Shown in pieces: positions 1 to 9,949 of a stretch of DNA of 64,000 bases. Origin of the DNA: Vibrio vulnificus NBRC 15645 = ATCC 27562 (lineage in GTDB: Bacteria; Pseudomonadota; Gammaproteobacteria; Enterobacterales; Vibrionaceae); the NCBI RefSeq assembly GCF_002224265.1, contig NZ_CP012882.1, positions 1,426,001 through 1,490,000 on the forward strand. Direction: 5' to 3'. The translations under genes and the position numbers were made by a program. Position 1 is the stretch's first letter. The number at the start of each line of letters is the position of its first letter. The notes below the pieces were generated by a model. It had not been told where the DNA came from. It searched no databases and saw only the letters and a list, made by a program, of their open reading frames with translations.

Positions 1-561
1 GATGGCCTAACAGAAGCAACCAAAGTAGCGATTTTGAACGCGAACTACGTGATGGAGCGTCTACGCCCGCACTACCCTGTTCTTTACCGTGGCACCAATG
101 GCCGCGTGGCGCACGAATGTATTATCGATATTCGTCCGCTGAAAGAAGAAACAGGCATCAGCGAAGAAGACATTGCAAAACGTTTGATGGACTACGGTTT
201 CCACGCGCCAACCATGTCGTTCCCTGTGGCAGGCACACTGATGGTAGAGCCAACGGAATCGGAAGATCTGGAAGAGCTAGACCGTTTCTGTGACGCGATG
301 ATCGCCATCCGTGAAGAGATGTCTAAAGTGAAGAACGGTGAATGGCCACTAGAGAACAACCCTCTGGTTAACGCGCCACACACACAAGTAGACTTGATGG
401 AAGAGCAATGGGATCGCCCATACCCACGTGAAATCGCGTGCTTCCCATCGGCTGCAACTAAACGTTCTAAATACTGGCCAACCGTGAACCGTGTAGACAA
501 CGTCTACGGTGACCGCAACCTAGTCTGCTCATGCCCAGGCATTGAGAACTACGAAGAGTAG
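1..561 (+). CDS. gcvP: Glycine dehydrogenase (decarboxylating), P-protein, C-terminal part
   Basis: This is the last 186 codons of the PLP-dependent P-protein of the glycine cleavage system, which decarboxylates glycine and passes the aminomethyl group to the lipoyl arm of GcvH. The frame is open from base 1 (it begins [20 protein letters not shown]) and stops at TAG 559-561, so the gene starts outside the window. The segment [18 protein letters not shown] and the ending [11 protein letters not shown] are characteristic of bacterial GcvP C-termini. It is the last gene before accessory DNA, so the gcv locus seems to be the left border of an insertion-prone interval. Confidence 0.97.
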   Translation, partial: DGLTEATKVAILNANYVMERLRPHYPVLYRGTNGRVAHECIIDIRPLKEETGISEEDIAKRLMDYGFHAPTMSFPVAGTLMVEPTESEDLEELDRFCDAMIAIREEMSKVKNGEWPLENNPLVNAPHTQVDLMEEQWDRPYPREIACFPSAATKRSKYWPTVNRVDNVYGDRNLVCSCPGIENYEE

Positions 562-650
562 TTTTTTGTTGAGGATAACTAATTAAGTTGGTTAACGATT
601 TAATGAAGATGGTTATCTTAATAAAGTTGGTTAATTCCCAATAATTCAAA

Positions 651-678
651 AGCGAACCCTTACAAGGTTCGCTTTTTG
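651..678 (+). terminator. Rho-independent terminator of gcvP
   Basis: AGCGAACC pairs with GGTTCGCT around a 7-base loop and is followed directly by a T run. It lies 90 bases after the gcvP stop. Confidence 0.85.
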
Positions 679-704
679 CTTTGTGGACTAAGCTATTGAT
701 CACA

Positions 705-762
705 GATAACCAAGTTGGAAACTTTGATAACCGAGTTGAAAACCGATAACTAAGTTGGAAAC
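705..762. repeat. Three tandem ~20-bp units GATAACYRAGTTGRAAAC
   Basis: Imperfect copies start at 705, 726 and 745 (GATAACCAAGTTGGAAAC, GATAACCGAGTTGAAAAC, GATAACTAAGTTGGAAAC), about two helical turns apart. Related pieces (GATAACTAATTAAGTTGG at 574 and AAGTTGG at 624) lie before the gcvP terminator hairpin. They sit exactly between core gcvP and the accessory genes, so they could be operator sites, iteron-like repeats or decayed integration ends. I cannot assign a function. Confidence 0.7.
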
Positions 763-997
763 TAACTTGAAAAAAAAGGTGGAGCGAGCAGTTGCTCCAC
801 CAGCATTAGTTTCTAAATACCTAGATAAAGGTGACTTAGAAGGCTACGAGAGATTGGTCTCAGCAGAAGCGCAAAGTCATAAATACGTAACCGCTAAGCC
901 CTGTGACTTGATTGATGACCCGCTGTTTGAGGTGTTCGTTGAGGACTGGTTGAAGTCAGATGAACGACAAGTCTCATCTAAGTATCTAAAATATTAG
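755..997 (+). CDS. Small hypothetical protein, possibly a gene remnant
   Basis: This 80-codon frame uses a TTG start (755); a GTG at 779 is the other option and neither has a good ribosome-binding site. The product is charged and soluble (LVSKYLDKGDLEGYERLV, then DDPLFEVFVEDWLKSDERQ). I do not recognise it. The frame begins inside the last tandem repeat, so it may be the 3' piece of a longer gene lost when the accessory region rearranged. No membrane segment or cysteine motif is visible. Confidence 0.35.
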   Translation: METNLKKKVERAVAPPALVSKYLDKGDLEGYERLVSAEAQSHKYVTAKPCDLIDDPLFEVFVEDWLKSDERQVSSKYLKY

Positions 998-1114
998 GGG
1001 CATTCTTAATCAGATCTAAACATTTTCAATTGACTACATTAGCAACAGGCACCAATATGCACCTTGTTACAAATAACCATGTTGCATCTGTGTGTTTGTT
1101 TAAAGGAATCGAAA

Positions 1115-4105
1115 ATGGGAATCGTAAAAGAGAGCTTAGTCGGAAAAAGCCAACTTTCTTGGTTAGGCTTGGCAGATAAAAAACCATCACCTGACGAAAT
1201 CTATACTTCATGGTGTGTAAACAATTTTATCTTTAAAGAAGAAAACTTAGCTCTAAAAATCCCAGGTTTGCGCCCTCCCCAAATTGGCGGTATCTATGCT
1301 GCACTTGGTTACGAAAAATCCGAAGCTAGCAGTGCTGCAACTATTGTTATGCCAACAGGTACAGGGAAAACCGAAACTATTTTATCCATCGTTGTTGCGG
1401 GTAGATTTCGTAAAACACTAGTTATTGTGCCTTCTGACGCCTTGCGTGAACAAACCAAGAAAAAGTTTTTAGAACTTGGGCTCTTAAGACAACTAGGGAT
1501 GCTTAATGACAGCTTCGAGAACCCTATTGTTGCGACTATAAAACACGGTATTCAAGATCTCATCGAAATCAATCAACTATTAAACTCGAATGTAATCATT
1601 GCTACTGCCGCTGCACTATCACAGTTCCACAAGGATGCCTTAGAAGCTTTAACAAAAGCATGTTCTCATCTAGTTGTGGATGAAGCACACCATGTAACAG
1701 CGAGCACTTGGGCGCGAATAAAAGCGCAGTTTGCCGACAAACCAGTGTTTCAATTTACCGCAACTCCTTTTCGAACGGATTGCTCTAGAGTAGACGGAAA
1801 GATTATTTTTAACTATTCACTTAGCAAAGCTCAACTTGATGGTTACTTTAAGCCAATAGAATTTCATCCAGTGAAAGAGTTTGTAGAAGAGAAAGCAGAT
1901 AAAGTGATTGCTCAGAAAGCCATTGACTTACTGAAGGCCGACTTGAAGAACGGTCTTAACCACATAGTGATGGCTAGAGCAAACAACATCAAAAGAGCAA
2001 CACAAGTATTTGAATACTATAAAAACGAGACCGAGCTCAATCCTATTCTGATTACAAGTAAAGCAAAACGCAAAGACGAAGTTCTTAAAGCTATCAAGGC
2101 GGGAAAACATCGAATAATCGTATGTGTCAATATGCTCGGGGAAGGGTTCGATTTACCTCAATTAAAAATTTCAGCGATTCATGATCCACATAAGAGTATC
2201 AATGTAATGCTCCAGTTTACTGGACGCTTCACAAGAACAACGCAAGGAGTCGGGGATGCAAAATTTGTTGCTAACATAGCCAACCCTAAACTGAACGACT
2301 GCCTTGAAGAACTGTACAATGAAGACTCCGACTGGAATTGTATCATCAGTAACATCAGCAGTGAGAAGGTAACGTCAGAGCTAAGGTATCAAGATTTCAA
2401 GGCTGGCTTTTCAGAGCCAAGTAAACTGCTGGATTTGGGGCTAACCCCTAGTATAAGTACCACCGTATTTAACTTAAGAGCAGCTACTTGGAAACCTGAA
2501 AACTTCTATAAGTTTGGTAATAAGCATTTTCAGATTCATGACTCCGTTCTAAATGATGAGCAAGATACCCTTGTCTTTTCGGTCAAATCATATGCTCCTG
2601 TTGGATGGTCAAGCTCTAAAGAACTATTTGACGAATCTTGGGATCTATATATCGCCTATTTAGATAAACGAAACAAGTTACTCTTTATCCACTCATCTGC
2701 AAAGGATGGTCTTGTAAAGCGTTTAGCAAAGTTAATCGCGGATGGAGCTCCTCAAGTAAACGGAGAGCGGGTATTTCGTGCACTTTCTGGACTAAAGAGA
2801 TTGAAGCTCCAAAATGTTGGTCTAAACAAGAACAAGAAAGGTCTCCGCTACTCTATGCATACAGGAACTGAAATCAATGATCAGATTCCAGACATTGAAG
2901 CTAAACGTTCTATCAAATCCAATATTTTTGGTAAAGGGTACGAGGACGGTAAACTTGTTAGCGTCGGGTGTTCATACAAGGGTAAAGTCTGGTCAATGGA
3001 CAGCGATTCTCTGGAGCAATGGATCGACTGGTGCAAAAACGTTGGCAAAAAAATCTTAGATGAGTCAATCGATACTAACCAAGTATTGAAAACGGCTATG
3101 CAAAGTGAAGAGTTAACCGAATACCCAGAACTTAGGTTACTCAATGTTGAATGGCCAGTTGAGCTATTGCGCAAGAATGACCGAAAAGTATATCTAAGTG
3201 ATGGTAAGTGGGAGGAAACATTATTCAACTGCGAGCTAACTTTATCAGATAAGACTAATGATAAAGATAACATCAGGCACTTTGACATCTCGACTCCTCG
3301 CGGATCATTTGGTGTTTCTGCAACCATTACAGCCAAGGGAGAAGTAACTTACAGCTCTGATACACCTTTATACATAATCATAGGGAGTGAGGAGCGTCTA
3401 TTGACTGATTTCTTTGATGAAAATCCCCCCGCTTTCTTCTTAGAGGATACCTCTATCATCGATGGTGGATATAGGTACTATTCGTATGAAGAGTATGCAT
3501 ACTTATACTCCTTGAACAATATTGAGGGCTGGTTGTGGGATGGTGTTGATATTTCGGTGGAATCCCAAACACATCTAAGGCACCCACACTCAATTCAGTT
3601 CCATACTATCCAACAAATCAAAGATAACTACGATCTAGTGTTCGATGACGATGGTAGCGGAGAGATCGCTGATATTGTAGCCATCAAAAATAACGATGAT
3701 TCCGAGCTAATTATAGATTTATACCACTGCAAATATTGTACTAAAAAGAGAGGCGTAGCGAAGCCTGGAGCACGAGTAGACGATATCTATCAAGTGGCAG
3801 GGCAAGCTGTGAAAAGTATTAAATGGTTTGCTAACAAAGAAGCTCTGATCAACAGATTAATCGATAGAGAGCGAGTTAGATTAAGTCAAGAGAAGGCATC
3901 ACGTATAGACAAAGGAACGCTAGAACAGCTAATCCATCTGTCAAAAGTTGCTAGATATGCCTCATTCAAAGTTGGAGTAGCTATCGTTCAACCAGCAATT
4001 TCAAAACCTCTGATTTCTAAAGATATTCTATCAGTTTTAGGAGCTACTGAAGCTTATATTGACGAAATCAGTGGTATTAAGCTAAGGGTTGTCATAAGCA
4101 AATAA
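1115..4105 (+). CDS. DEAH-box helicase with C-terminal nuclease-like domain, candidate defence protein
   Basis: This 996-residue superfamily 2 helicase is chosen to start at ATG 1115 because AAAGGA lies 7-8 bases upstream; the frame is open further up but without support. Visible motifs are the P-loop TGTGKT (about 81-86), VVDEAHH (DEAH about 189-192), TATPFR (about 215-220) and QFTGRFTR (about 367-374). The middle of the protein is unfamiliar. Near residues 850-880, ADIVAI, a stretch of acidic residues and IIDLYHCKYC resemble the D-(x)n-D/E-x-K pattern of PD-(D/E)XK nucleases of restriction-type helicases. The gene stands alone on its strand and is convergent with a broken deaminase gene. 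A role in anti-phage defence is inferred from architecture and neighbours; no methylase is present. It could be a lone helicase-nuclease system or the survivor of a larger one. Confidence 0.85.
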   Translation: MGIVKESLVGKSQLSWLGLADKKPSPDEIYTSWCVNNFIFKEENLALKIPGLRPPQIGGIYAALGYEKSEASSAATIVMPTGTGKTETILSIVVAGRFRKTLVIVPSDALREQTKKKFLELGLLRQLGMLNDSFENPIVATIKHGIQDLIEINQLLNSNVIIATAAALSQFHKDALEALTKACSHLVVDEAHHVTASTWARIKAQFADKPVFQFTATPFRTDCSRVDGKIIFNYSLSKAQLDGYFKPIEFHPVKEFVEEKADKVIAQKAIDLLKADLKNGLNHIVMARANNIKRATQVFEYYKNETELNPILITSKAKRKDEVLKAIKAGKHRIIVCVNMLGEGFDLPQLKISAIHDPHKSINVMLQFTGRFTRTTQGVGDAKFVANIANPKLNDCLEELYNEDSDWNCIISNISSEKVTSELRYQDFKAGFSEPSKLLDLGLTPSISTTVFNLRAATWKPENFYKFGNKHFQIHDSVLNDEQDTLVFSVKSYAPVGWSSSKELFDESWDLYIAYLDKRNKLLFIHSSAKDGLVKRLAKLIADGAPQVNGERVFRALSGLKRLKLQNVGLNKNKKGLRYSMHTGTEINDQIPDIEAKRSIKSNIFGKGYEDGKLVSVGCSYKGKVWSMDSDSLEQWIDWCKNVGKKILDESIDTNQVLKTAMQSEELTEYPELRLLNVEWPVELLRKNDRKVYLSDGKWEETLFNCELTLSDKTNDKDNIRHFDISTPRGSFGVSATITAKGEVTYSSDTPLYIIIGSEERLLTDFFDENPPAFFLEDTSIIDGGYRYYSYEEYAYLYSLNNIEGWLWDGVDISVESQTHLRHPHSIQFHTIQQIKDNYDLVFDDDGSGEIADIVAIKNNDDSELIIDLYHCKYCTKKRGVAKPGARVDDIYQVAGQAVKSIKWFANKEALINRLIDRERVRLSQEKASRIDKGTLEQLIHLSKVARYASFKVGVAIVQPAISKPLISKDILSVLGATEAYIDEISGIKLRVVISK

Positions 4106-4133
4106 GACCCTGTAAATAATTTACTTGTATAAA

Positions 4134-4158
4134 AGAAGAAGCCCATTAGGCTTCTTCT
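4134..4158. terminator. Hairpin between convergent genes
   Basis: AGAAGAAGCC and GGCTTCTTCT form a 10-bp stem with a 5-base loop between the helicase stop and the deaminase remnant stop. There is no long T run, so termination is plausible but not certain. Confidence 0.55.
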
Positions 4159-4170
4159 CTATACATAATT

Positions 4171-4673
4171 CTAAACTGTATTTGACCAGTTGAGATGGTT
4201 TGAGCGGAAAACTTCAACACCAGTTCGACGGATAGTCTCTATCCATTGATGTGCGTCGGATTCACTAACAGATTCATAAATCATAGCACACTGCTTAATT
4301 ACCCGATGCTCGTTTTCTAGTGTTGTAGGCATCAAACCAGCGTCATCCGTATTGATACAGACGCGAACAGCCCCCGTCCTGATACCGAATTTATTCGAAC
4401 TACCACCAGGGTTGAGATTCTCTCTGTTAGGTGGCGTCCATCTAAAAATCGGGTGTTCATGGTAATTGTTTAGTCTGCCAATATAAATATTCGATGTAGG
4501 ACATGCTTCAAGTATCCATTGTGACTGACTAACCTTCTCTAACATGAAATCTTGAATACCCTGAATTAAGTCAAGTTCCGCATTAGATAATGAGTCAGCA
4601 AGCTCCCTCTTATCATAGTGCAATCGATTTATTGAAATATCTTTCTCATAACTAATCGATACTATTTGGTCAT
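4171..4673 (-). pseudogene. 3' remnant of an adenosine-deaminase-like gene truncated by IS3
   Basis: About 167 codons survive. Two blocks identify the adenosine deaminase superfamily: EACPTSNIYIG followed by HPIFRW, and VCINTDDAGLMPTTLENEH, in which the paired Asp residues match the catalytic and metal-binding pair of adenosine deaminases. The catalytic histidine motifs of the N-terminal half are missing. The open frame runs a further 21 codons into the left end of the IS, so the native part begins about 4673. The insertion-rich spacing between the two blocks suggests one of the large prokaryotic deaminases, such as RdrB of the RADAR defence system, rather than housekeeping Add; this is inference. 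No matching N-terminal half is visible on the other side of the IS, so material was lost. Confidence 0.75.
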
Positions 4674-4681
4674 TGTAGTGG

Positions 4682-5901
<1,220 letters not shown>

Positions 5902-5988
5902 CTAAGTGACCAAATTCACTATGCCACTACAACTTCAATATGCGTAACCTTCATCCGCTTCGATTGGATAGATCTACAAGAGCGATTT

Positions 5989-6390
5989 CTAGTACAAGTG
6001 TAGGCAATCACGATAGAACGCTCCCTCACTATTCTGAAACAACCTTACCTTCCCCTCATTCGTAACCAAGAAGACAACAACAAGCCCAATAACATTGCTA
6101 TTGTTCAGTAAAGATCTTAACCAAAACGTTTCCTTACACTCCAAAGGTGCCAGCGCGTCAGCTCCTTCAAAGACGACAAGTGTCTTGCGTCTACAACCTT
6201 CCAAAGTCGCAAACAGTTCTCGATTCTCTTCTGCTAGGAAAGCAACCAGGGGGGATGCATACTCATTAAAGTTCATATTAAAGACATCTATGCCTCTACT
6301 CTTCACTTCGTCTCTACACACATCCAAGTAGCCCTCTGGTGTTTGGTCAGTTATCAATGAGCAGATGGTGAGCTCTAGTTCCCATGCCAC
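5989..6390 (-). CDS. Hypothetical protein between IS3 and AbiE pair
   Basis: This 133-codon frame encodes a soluble protein I do not recognise. The segment KTLVVFEGADAL has the hydrophobic-strand-plus-acidic form of a Walker B motif, followed by NNSNVIGLVVVFLVTNEGKVRL, so it may be a piece of a P-loop ATPase; no P-loop is present. It reads in the same direction as the AbiE genes and the deaminase remnant and ends 57 bases before the IS. It could be an intact small gene or a fragment of the gene once upstream of the deaminase. The start has no strong ribosome-binding site. Confidence 0.5.
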   Translation of the reverse strand: MAWELELTICSLITDQTPEGYLDVCRDEVKSRGIDVFNMNFNEYASPLVAFLAEENRELFATLEGCRRKTLVVFEGADALAPLECKETFWLRSLLNNSNVIGLVVVFLVTNEGKVRLFQNSEGAFYRDCLHLY

Positions 6391-6455
6391 TTCTATCTTG
6401 CTTGATTAGATCAATCTCTTTTGTAAATAGGAGCATTTAGTGGCCTCAAATAGTG

Positions 6456-7397
6456 TTAAATTTTTTCAATTAGCGACGCGGCAATGCGCTTGAATGAGGC
6501 AAAACAGGTATCAAAATCATGGGGCTCGGTGTTAAACACCATTGGCGTGACAAAGTCCTGAAAGCGTTGGCGGAAAATGGGATTTTCCTCAAGTTCTTTG
6601 AGGCCAAGTTGTAGCTCTTGTTTGGGGTTGGCAACAAACTCTGCATTTTGATTGCCAAAGCGGGCAATATCTTCTTCCAGTACCGCTTTGAATAGGCCGT
6701 CAATCGAGTTGAGTTCAGTCGTTGAGAGCTTTGTTATGCAATGCACATCGTAGATATGGCGAACCAAAGCAACATCATCGGTTCGCTCCGTATTGCGTTT
6801 TACCGACATGGTACGGCGCAGCATCGAAATAATTTTTTCAACCAATGTGGCATAGACAGAGACGCAATCAAATGAACTCACTTCGTGCGGTTGTTGGTAC
6901 AACTCTGCAACCAGTGATTGAATGCTGCGCGACTCCACATCCAGTAATGGAATAGTTTCGATTAACTCTAACTTAATAATGGGACGAAGACAGGGCGCTT
7001 GACTAAACTGTTGCGGATATCTGAGTTCAAACTCAACGTAACGGTACTCATCTCGCACAGCTCGCGTTTCAACGGTAAATCGTTCTGAATGAGTGATCGC
7101 CTGTTCAATCTCGTTAACCCATGCCTTTCTAACGGCTTTCTTTTTTGCACGACTCAGTTCATCAAACGCTTGGTTGGGGATGAGTTTTATATCCACATCT
7201 TCCGACATTCTTAGAATTTTAACGTTTGATTTCGCCAAGGCCGTACCGCCGGAAAAGACCATTTGATGATATTCAGGAGAAACTTTTGCTAGCTCGGCAA
7301 GTAAGGCAACGACCCAGAAATCTTTTTCAATGATGGCAGGGTTTCCGAGCTCAAGCGCGTCGGAAACCTCAAGGAATTTCTGTTTCAGTGTGTTCAT
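6456..7397 (-). CDS. AbiEii/AbiGii-family nucleotidyltransferase toxin
   Basis: This 313-residue protein has the DUF1814 signature: EKDFWVVALL near the N-terminus, FSGGTALAK (the GS-type nucleotide-binding motif) and MSEDVDIKL with the two metal-binding Asp residues. AbiEii toxins are type IV toxin-antitoxin nucleotidyltransferases that block growth or abort phage infection, in characterised relatives by modifying tRNA. It starts 1 base after the stop of the AbiEi-like gene, so the two are an operon with the antitoxin first, as in known AbiE systems. Length and motifs look intact. Confidence 0.9.
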   Translation of the reverse strand: MNTLKQKFLEVSDALELGNPAIIEKDFWVVALLAELAKVSPEYHQMVFSGGTALAKSNVKILRMSEDVDIKLIPNQAFDELSRAKKKAVRKAWVNEIEQAITHSERFTVETRAVRDEYRYVEFELRYPQQFSQAPCLRPIIKLELIETIPLLDVESRSIQSLVAELYQQPHEVSSFDCVSVYATLVEKIISMLRRTMSVKRNTERTDDVALVRHIYDVHCITKLSTTELNSIDGLFKAVLEEDIARFGNQNAEFVANPKQELQLGLKELEENPIFRQRFQDFVTPMVFNTEPHDFDTCFASFKRIAASLIEKI

Positions 7398-7398
7398 A

Positions 7399-7803
7399 CT
7401 AACTTGGCAAGTTCAGCACACGGCTACCAACCACCAGTTTGCGATTAAACTGTTTTGGGTTCCATGAATAGTGAACAGAGGATGGAATTTGGGTACTCGC
7501 ACCTGAAAGACTTTGTTGCGATAGACTATCCATTTCAAAATCAACGCCTTTCATTTTAAGAATTTCACGCACAAGAGCATCGGTACCACCTGGATTGGTG
7601 GGCATAGGCTTACCAGTGAGGCTATTGATTCTTGCTTTGGTATACAAACCATAGCCAAGCTTCATTAGCTCCCCTTGCTGTACAAGCTGCCTCAGTGCCC
7701 GCCCTATTTGGTCGTAACTTGCAAATCCGTCAAAGTCTTTGCGTTCAAATACATAACGTCTTGAACGCTTTATCTTTTGACAAATGCGGTCTACTGCTGT
7801 CAT
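7399..7803 (-). CDS. AbiEi/DUF6088-family antitoxin-like protein
   Basis: This 134-residue winged-helix protein (KRSRRYVFERKDFDGFASYD, then ALRQLVQQGELMKLGYGLYT) is of the AbiEi antitoxin/DUF6088 type, whose N-terminal wHTH represses the operon. ATG 7803 is preceded by a perfect AAGGAGG seven bases upstream, which settles the start over an upstream in-frame codon. Directly downstream lies the toxin gene. The tail SGASTQIPSSVHYSWNPKQF is the family's second domain in short form. Confidence 0.85.
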   Translation of the reverse strand: MTAVDRICQKIKRSRRYVFERKDFDGFASYDQIGRALRQLVQQGELMKLGYGLYTKARINSLTGKPMPTNPGGTDALVREILKMKGVDFEMDSLSQQSLSGASTQIPSSVHYSWNPKQFNRKLVVGSRVLNLPS

Positions 7804-8136
7804 TTGAACCTCCTTACGTACAATAAAAGCAGTATAACTGACCATGCACATTCAAGGAATAGATACGGCATAGCGCCATGAAAAAAAACGGCATAATTAG
7901 ATGCAGAATTGAACCTAAATATCTGTTTTTAATTTAATTTTAATGTAGTTTACTTTAACTCACCTTTAAGAATTTAAAAGAATGACCTAGTTCACGAGTC
8001 GGTACTCTCAGAGATACTGAATGCAGCTTCGATTTAAAGCCGAATACGAATTCGCCAGACTAAGCTACCCTCTCCCTAGCCTCGCTCCTCAAACTCGCTT
8101 ACTATGCCAAGTACCCAATAGCTTTGTGAGTCATTC

Positions 8137-9897
8137 ATGAGCAGCAAAAACAATAAAAACCTCGGTATTCTTCTTAAACTCAGTACCTTTATTTCACCTT
8201 ATAGATGGCGGGTTGCTGCCGCTTTGGTGGCGCTTGTGGCCACGGCGAGCCTTACCCTTTCTGTTGGGTATGGGGTGCGTATGCTTATCGACCACGGGTT
8301 TGCCCAACAATCGTTGCAAGAGCTCACCAATGCGATTCAATTTATTGTTGGCGTGACGCTGTGCATTGCGATTGGCACCTTCTTTCGCTTTTATTTGGTT
8401 TCATCGGTTGGGGAGCGTGTCAGCGCCGACATTCGCCTTGCGGTGTTTAACCATGTGATAACCTTGCACCCGAGCTATTTCGAGACCAACAGCAGCGGCG
8501 ATATTATGTCGCGCCTCACTACAGACACCACCTTGCTGCAAAGCATCATTGGCTCGTCGTTTTCCATGGCGATGCGTAGCGCGCTGATGTGCGTCGGGGC
8601 GATCATCATGTTGTTTGCCACCAACTTTAAGCTCACGCTGATTGTGCTCGCTTCCGTGCCATTTGTGTTGGTTCCTATTTTGGTTTATGGCCGACGCGTG
8701 CGTGCCCTCTCTCGCCAAAGCCAAGATTCAATGGCCGATGTGGGCAGCTACGCCGGAGAAGCGATAGAACACATTAAAACCGTGCAAAGTTTTAGTTCCG
8801 AGCAACATGAAAAAGCCGCCTTCGCGGTTGAAGTTGAGAAGGCGTACGAAATCGGCAGACAGCGTGTAAAACAGCGGGCGATTTTAATCTCTGGCGTGAT
8901 TGTGATTGTCTTTAGCGCCATTGCAGGCATGCTTTGGGTTGGTGGTAGTGATGTGATCCACGGAAAGATGTCGGCAGGCGATCTCGGCGCTTTTGTCTTT
9001 TATGCCATTATGGTCGCCTCTTCCACCGCCACCATTTCTGAAGTGCTAGGCGAGCTGCAAAGAGCGGCGGGCGCAACCGAAAGGCTGATTGAAATTCTGC
9101 AAGTGGAAAGCGACATTAAAGCGCCTAGCCATCATCAATCCATCCCCACAGACATCCCTGCCGAAGTAAGCTTTGATTCGGTGGATTTCAACTACCCTTC
9201 TCGCCCCAATCAGCCTGCGATCAAAGGCTTAAATCTCACCGCGGAACAAGGCAAAGTATTGGCCTTAGTCGGCCCATCGGGCGCGGGAAAAACCACGTTG
9301 TTTGAACTACTGCAACGCTTTTACGACCCGCAACAAGGGCAAGTGCTGTTGGGTGGTATCGATATTCGCCAGTTTGATCCTAACGAGCTGCGCCAACAAA
9401 TGGCGCTCGTGCCGCAGCAACCTGCGTTATTTAGTCACGATGTGTTCCATAACATTCGCTACGGCAACCCAGACGCGACTGACGAGCAAGTGATTGAAGC
9501 GGCGAAAAAAGCGCACGCACACGAGTTTATCGAAAAGCTGCCAGAAGGTTATCGCAGCTTTTTGGGTGAGCGCGGAGTTAGGCTCTCTGGCGGGCAAAAA
9601 CAGCGCATTGCCATTGCTCGCGCGATTTTGAAAGATCCCAAAATTCTTTTGTTGGATGAAGCCACCAGCGCACTGGACAGCGAGAGTGAACACCACGTTC
9701 AGCAAGCACTTGAAGCGTTAATGAAAGGCCGCACAACGTTGATCATCGCGCATCGCCTTTCCACCATTCAACACGCCGATAAAATCGCCGTGCTGGACAA
9801 TGGCGAGTTGGTCGATATCGGTAATCATCACGCCTTGATGCAAAGCTGTGAGCTATACCAGCGCTTGGTCGCATTGCAGTTTAAGCATCTGAATTAA
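8137..9897 (+). CDS. ABC exporter, fused permease-ATPase (MsbA/LmrA-like)
   Basis: This 586-residue half-transporter has six predicted membrane helices in residues 20-310 (for example VAAALVALVATASLTLSVGY) and an ABC ATPase from about 345. It shows Walker A GPSGAGKTT (about 379-387), the signature LSGGQKQR (about 483-490), Walker B ILLLDEATSALD and the H-loop IAHRLST. It would work as a homodimer exporting lipids or hydrophobic drugs; the substrate cannot be read from sequence. The family length is normal. It is a single-gene transcription unit with its own terminator, and is divergent from the AbiE operon. Confidence 0.93.
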   Translation: MSSKNNKNLGILLKLSTFISPYRWRVAAALVALVATASLTLSVGYGVRMLIDHGFAQQSLQELTNAIQFIVGVTLCIAIGTFFRFYLVSSVGERVSADIRLAVFNHVITLHPSYFETNSSGDIMSRLTTDTTLLQSIIGSSFSMAMRSALMCVGAIIMLFATNFKLTLIVLASVPFVLVPILVYGRRVRALSRQSQDSMADVGSYAGEAIEHIKTVQSFSSEQHEKAAFAVEVEKAYEIGRQRVKQRAILISGVIVIVFSAIAGMLWVGGSDVIHGKMSAGDLGAFVFYAIMVASSTATISEVLGELQRAAGATERLIEILQVESDIKAPSHHQSIPTDIPAEVSFDSVDFNYPSRPNQPAIKGLNLTAEQGKVLALVGPSGAGKTTLFELLQRFYDPQQGQVLLGGIDIRQFDPNELRQQMALVPQQPALFSHDVFHNIRYGNPDATDEQVIEAAKKAHAHEFIEKLPEGYRSFLGERGVRLSGGQKQRIAIARAILKDPKILLLDEATSALDSESEHHVQQALEALMKGRTTLIIAHRLSTIQHADKIAVLDNGELVDIGNHHALMQSCELYQRLVALQFKHLN

Positions 9898-9920
9898 AAT
9901 CGTATTAAAACACATTGTTT

Positions 9921-9948
9921 AGCCCGCGGTAGCTCGTGGGCTTTTTGT
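9921..9948 (+). terminator. Terminator of the ABC exporter gene
   Basis: AGCCCGCG pairs with CGTGGGCT (one G-T wobble) around 6 bases and is followed by TTTTTGTTTT. Confidence 0.85.
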
Positions 9949-9949
9949 T

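Noticed and set aside
2881..3336. 151-codon minus-strand frame inside the helicase gene
   Set aside because: It is antisense to conserved helicase coding sequence, with Ser/Leu-rich shadow composition.
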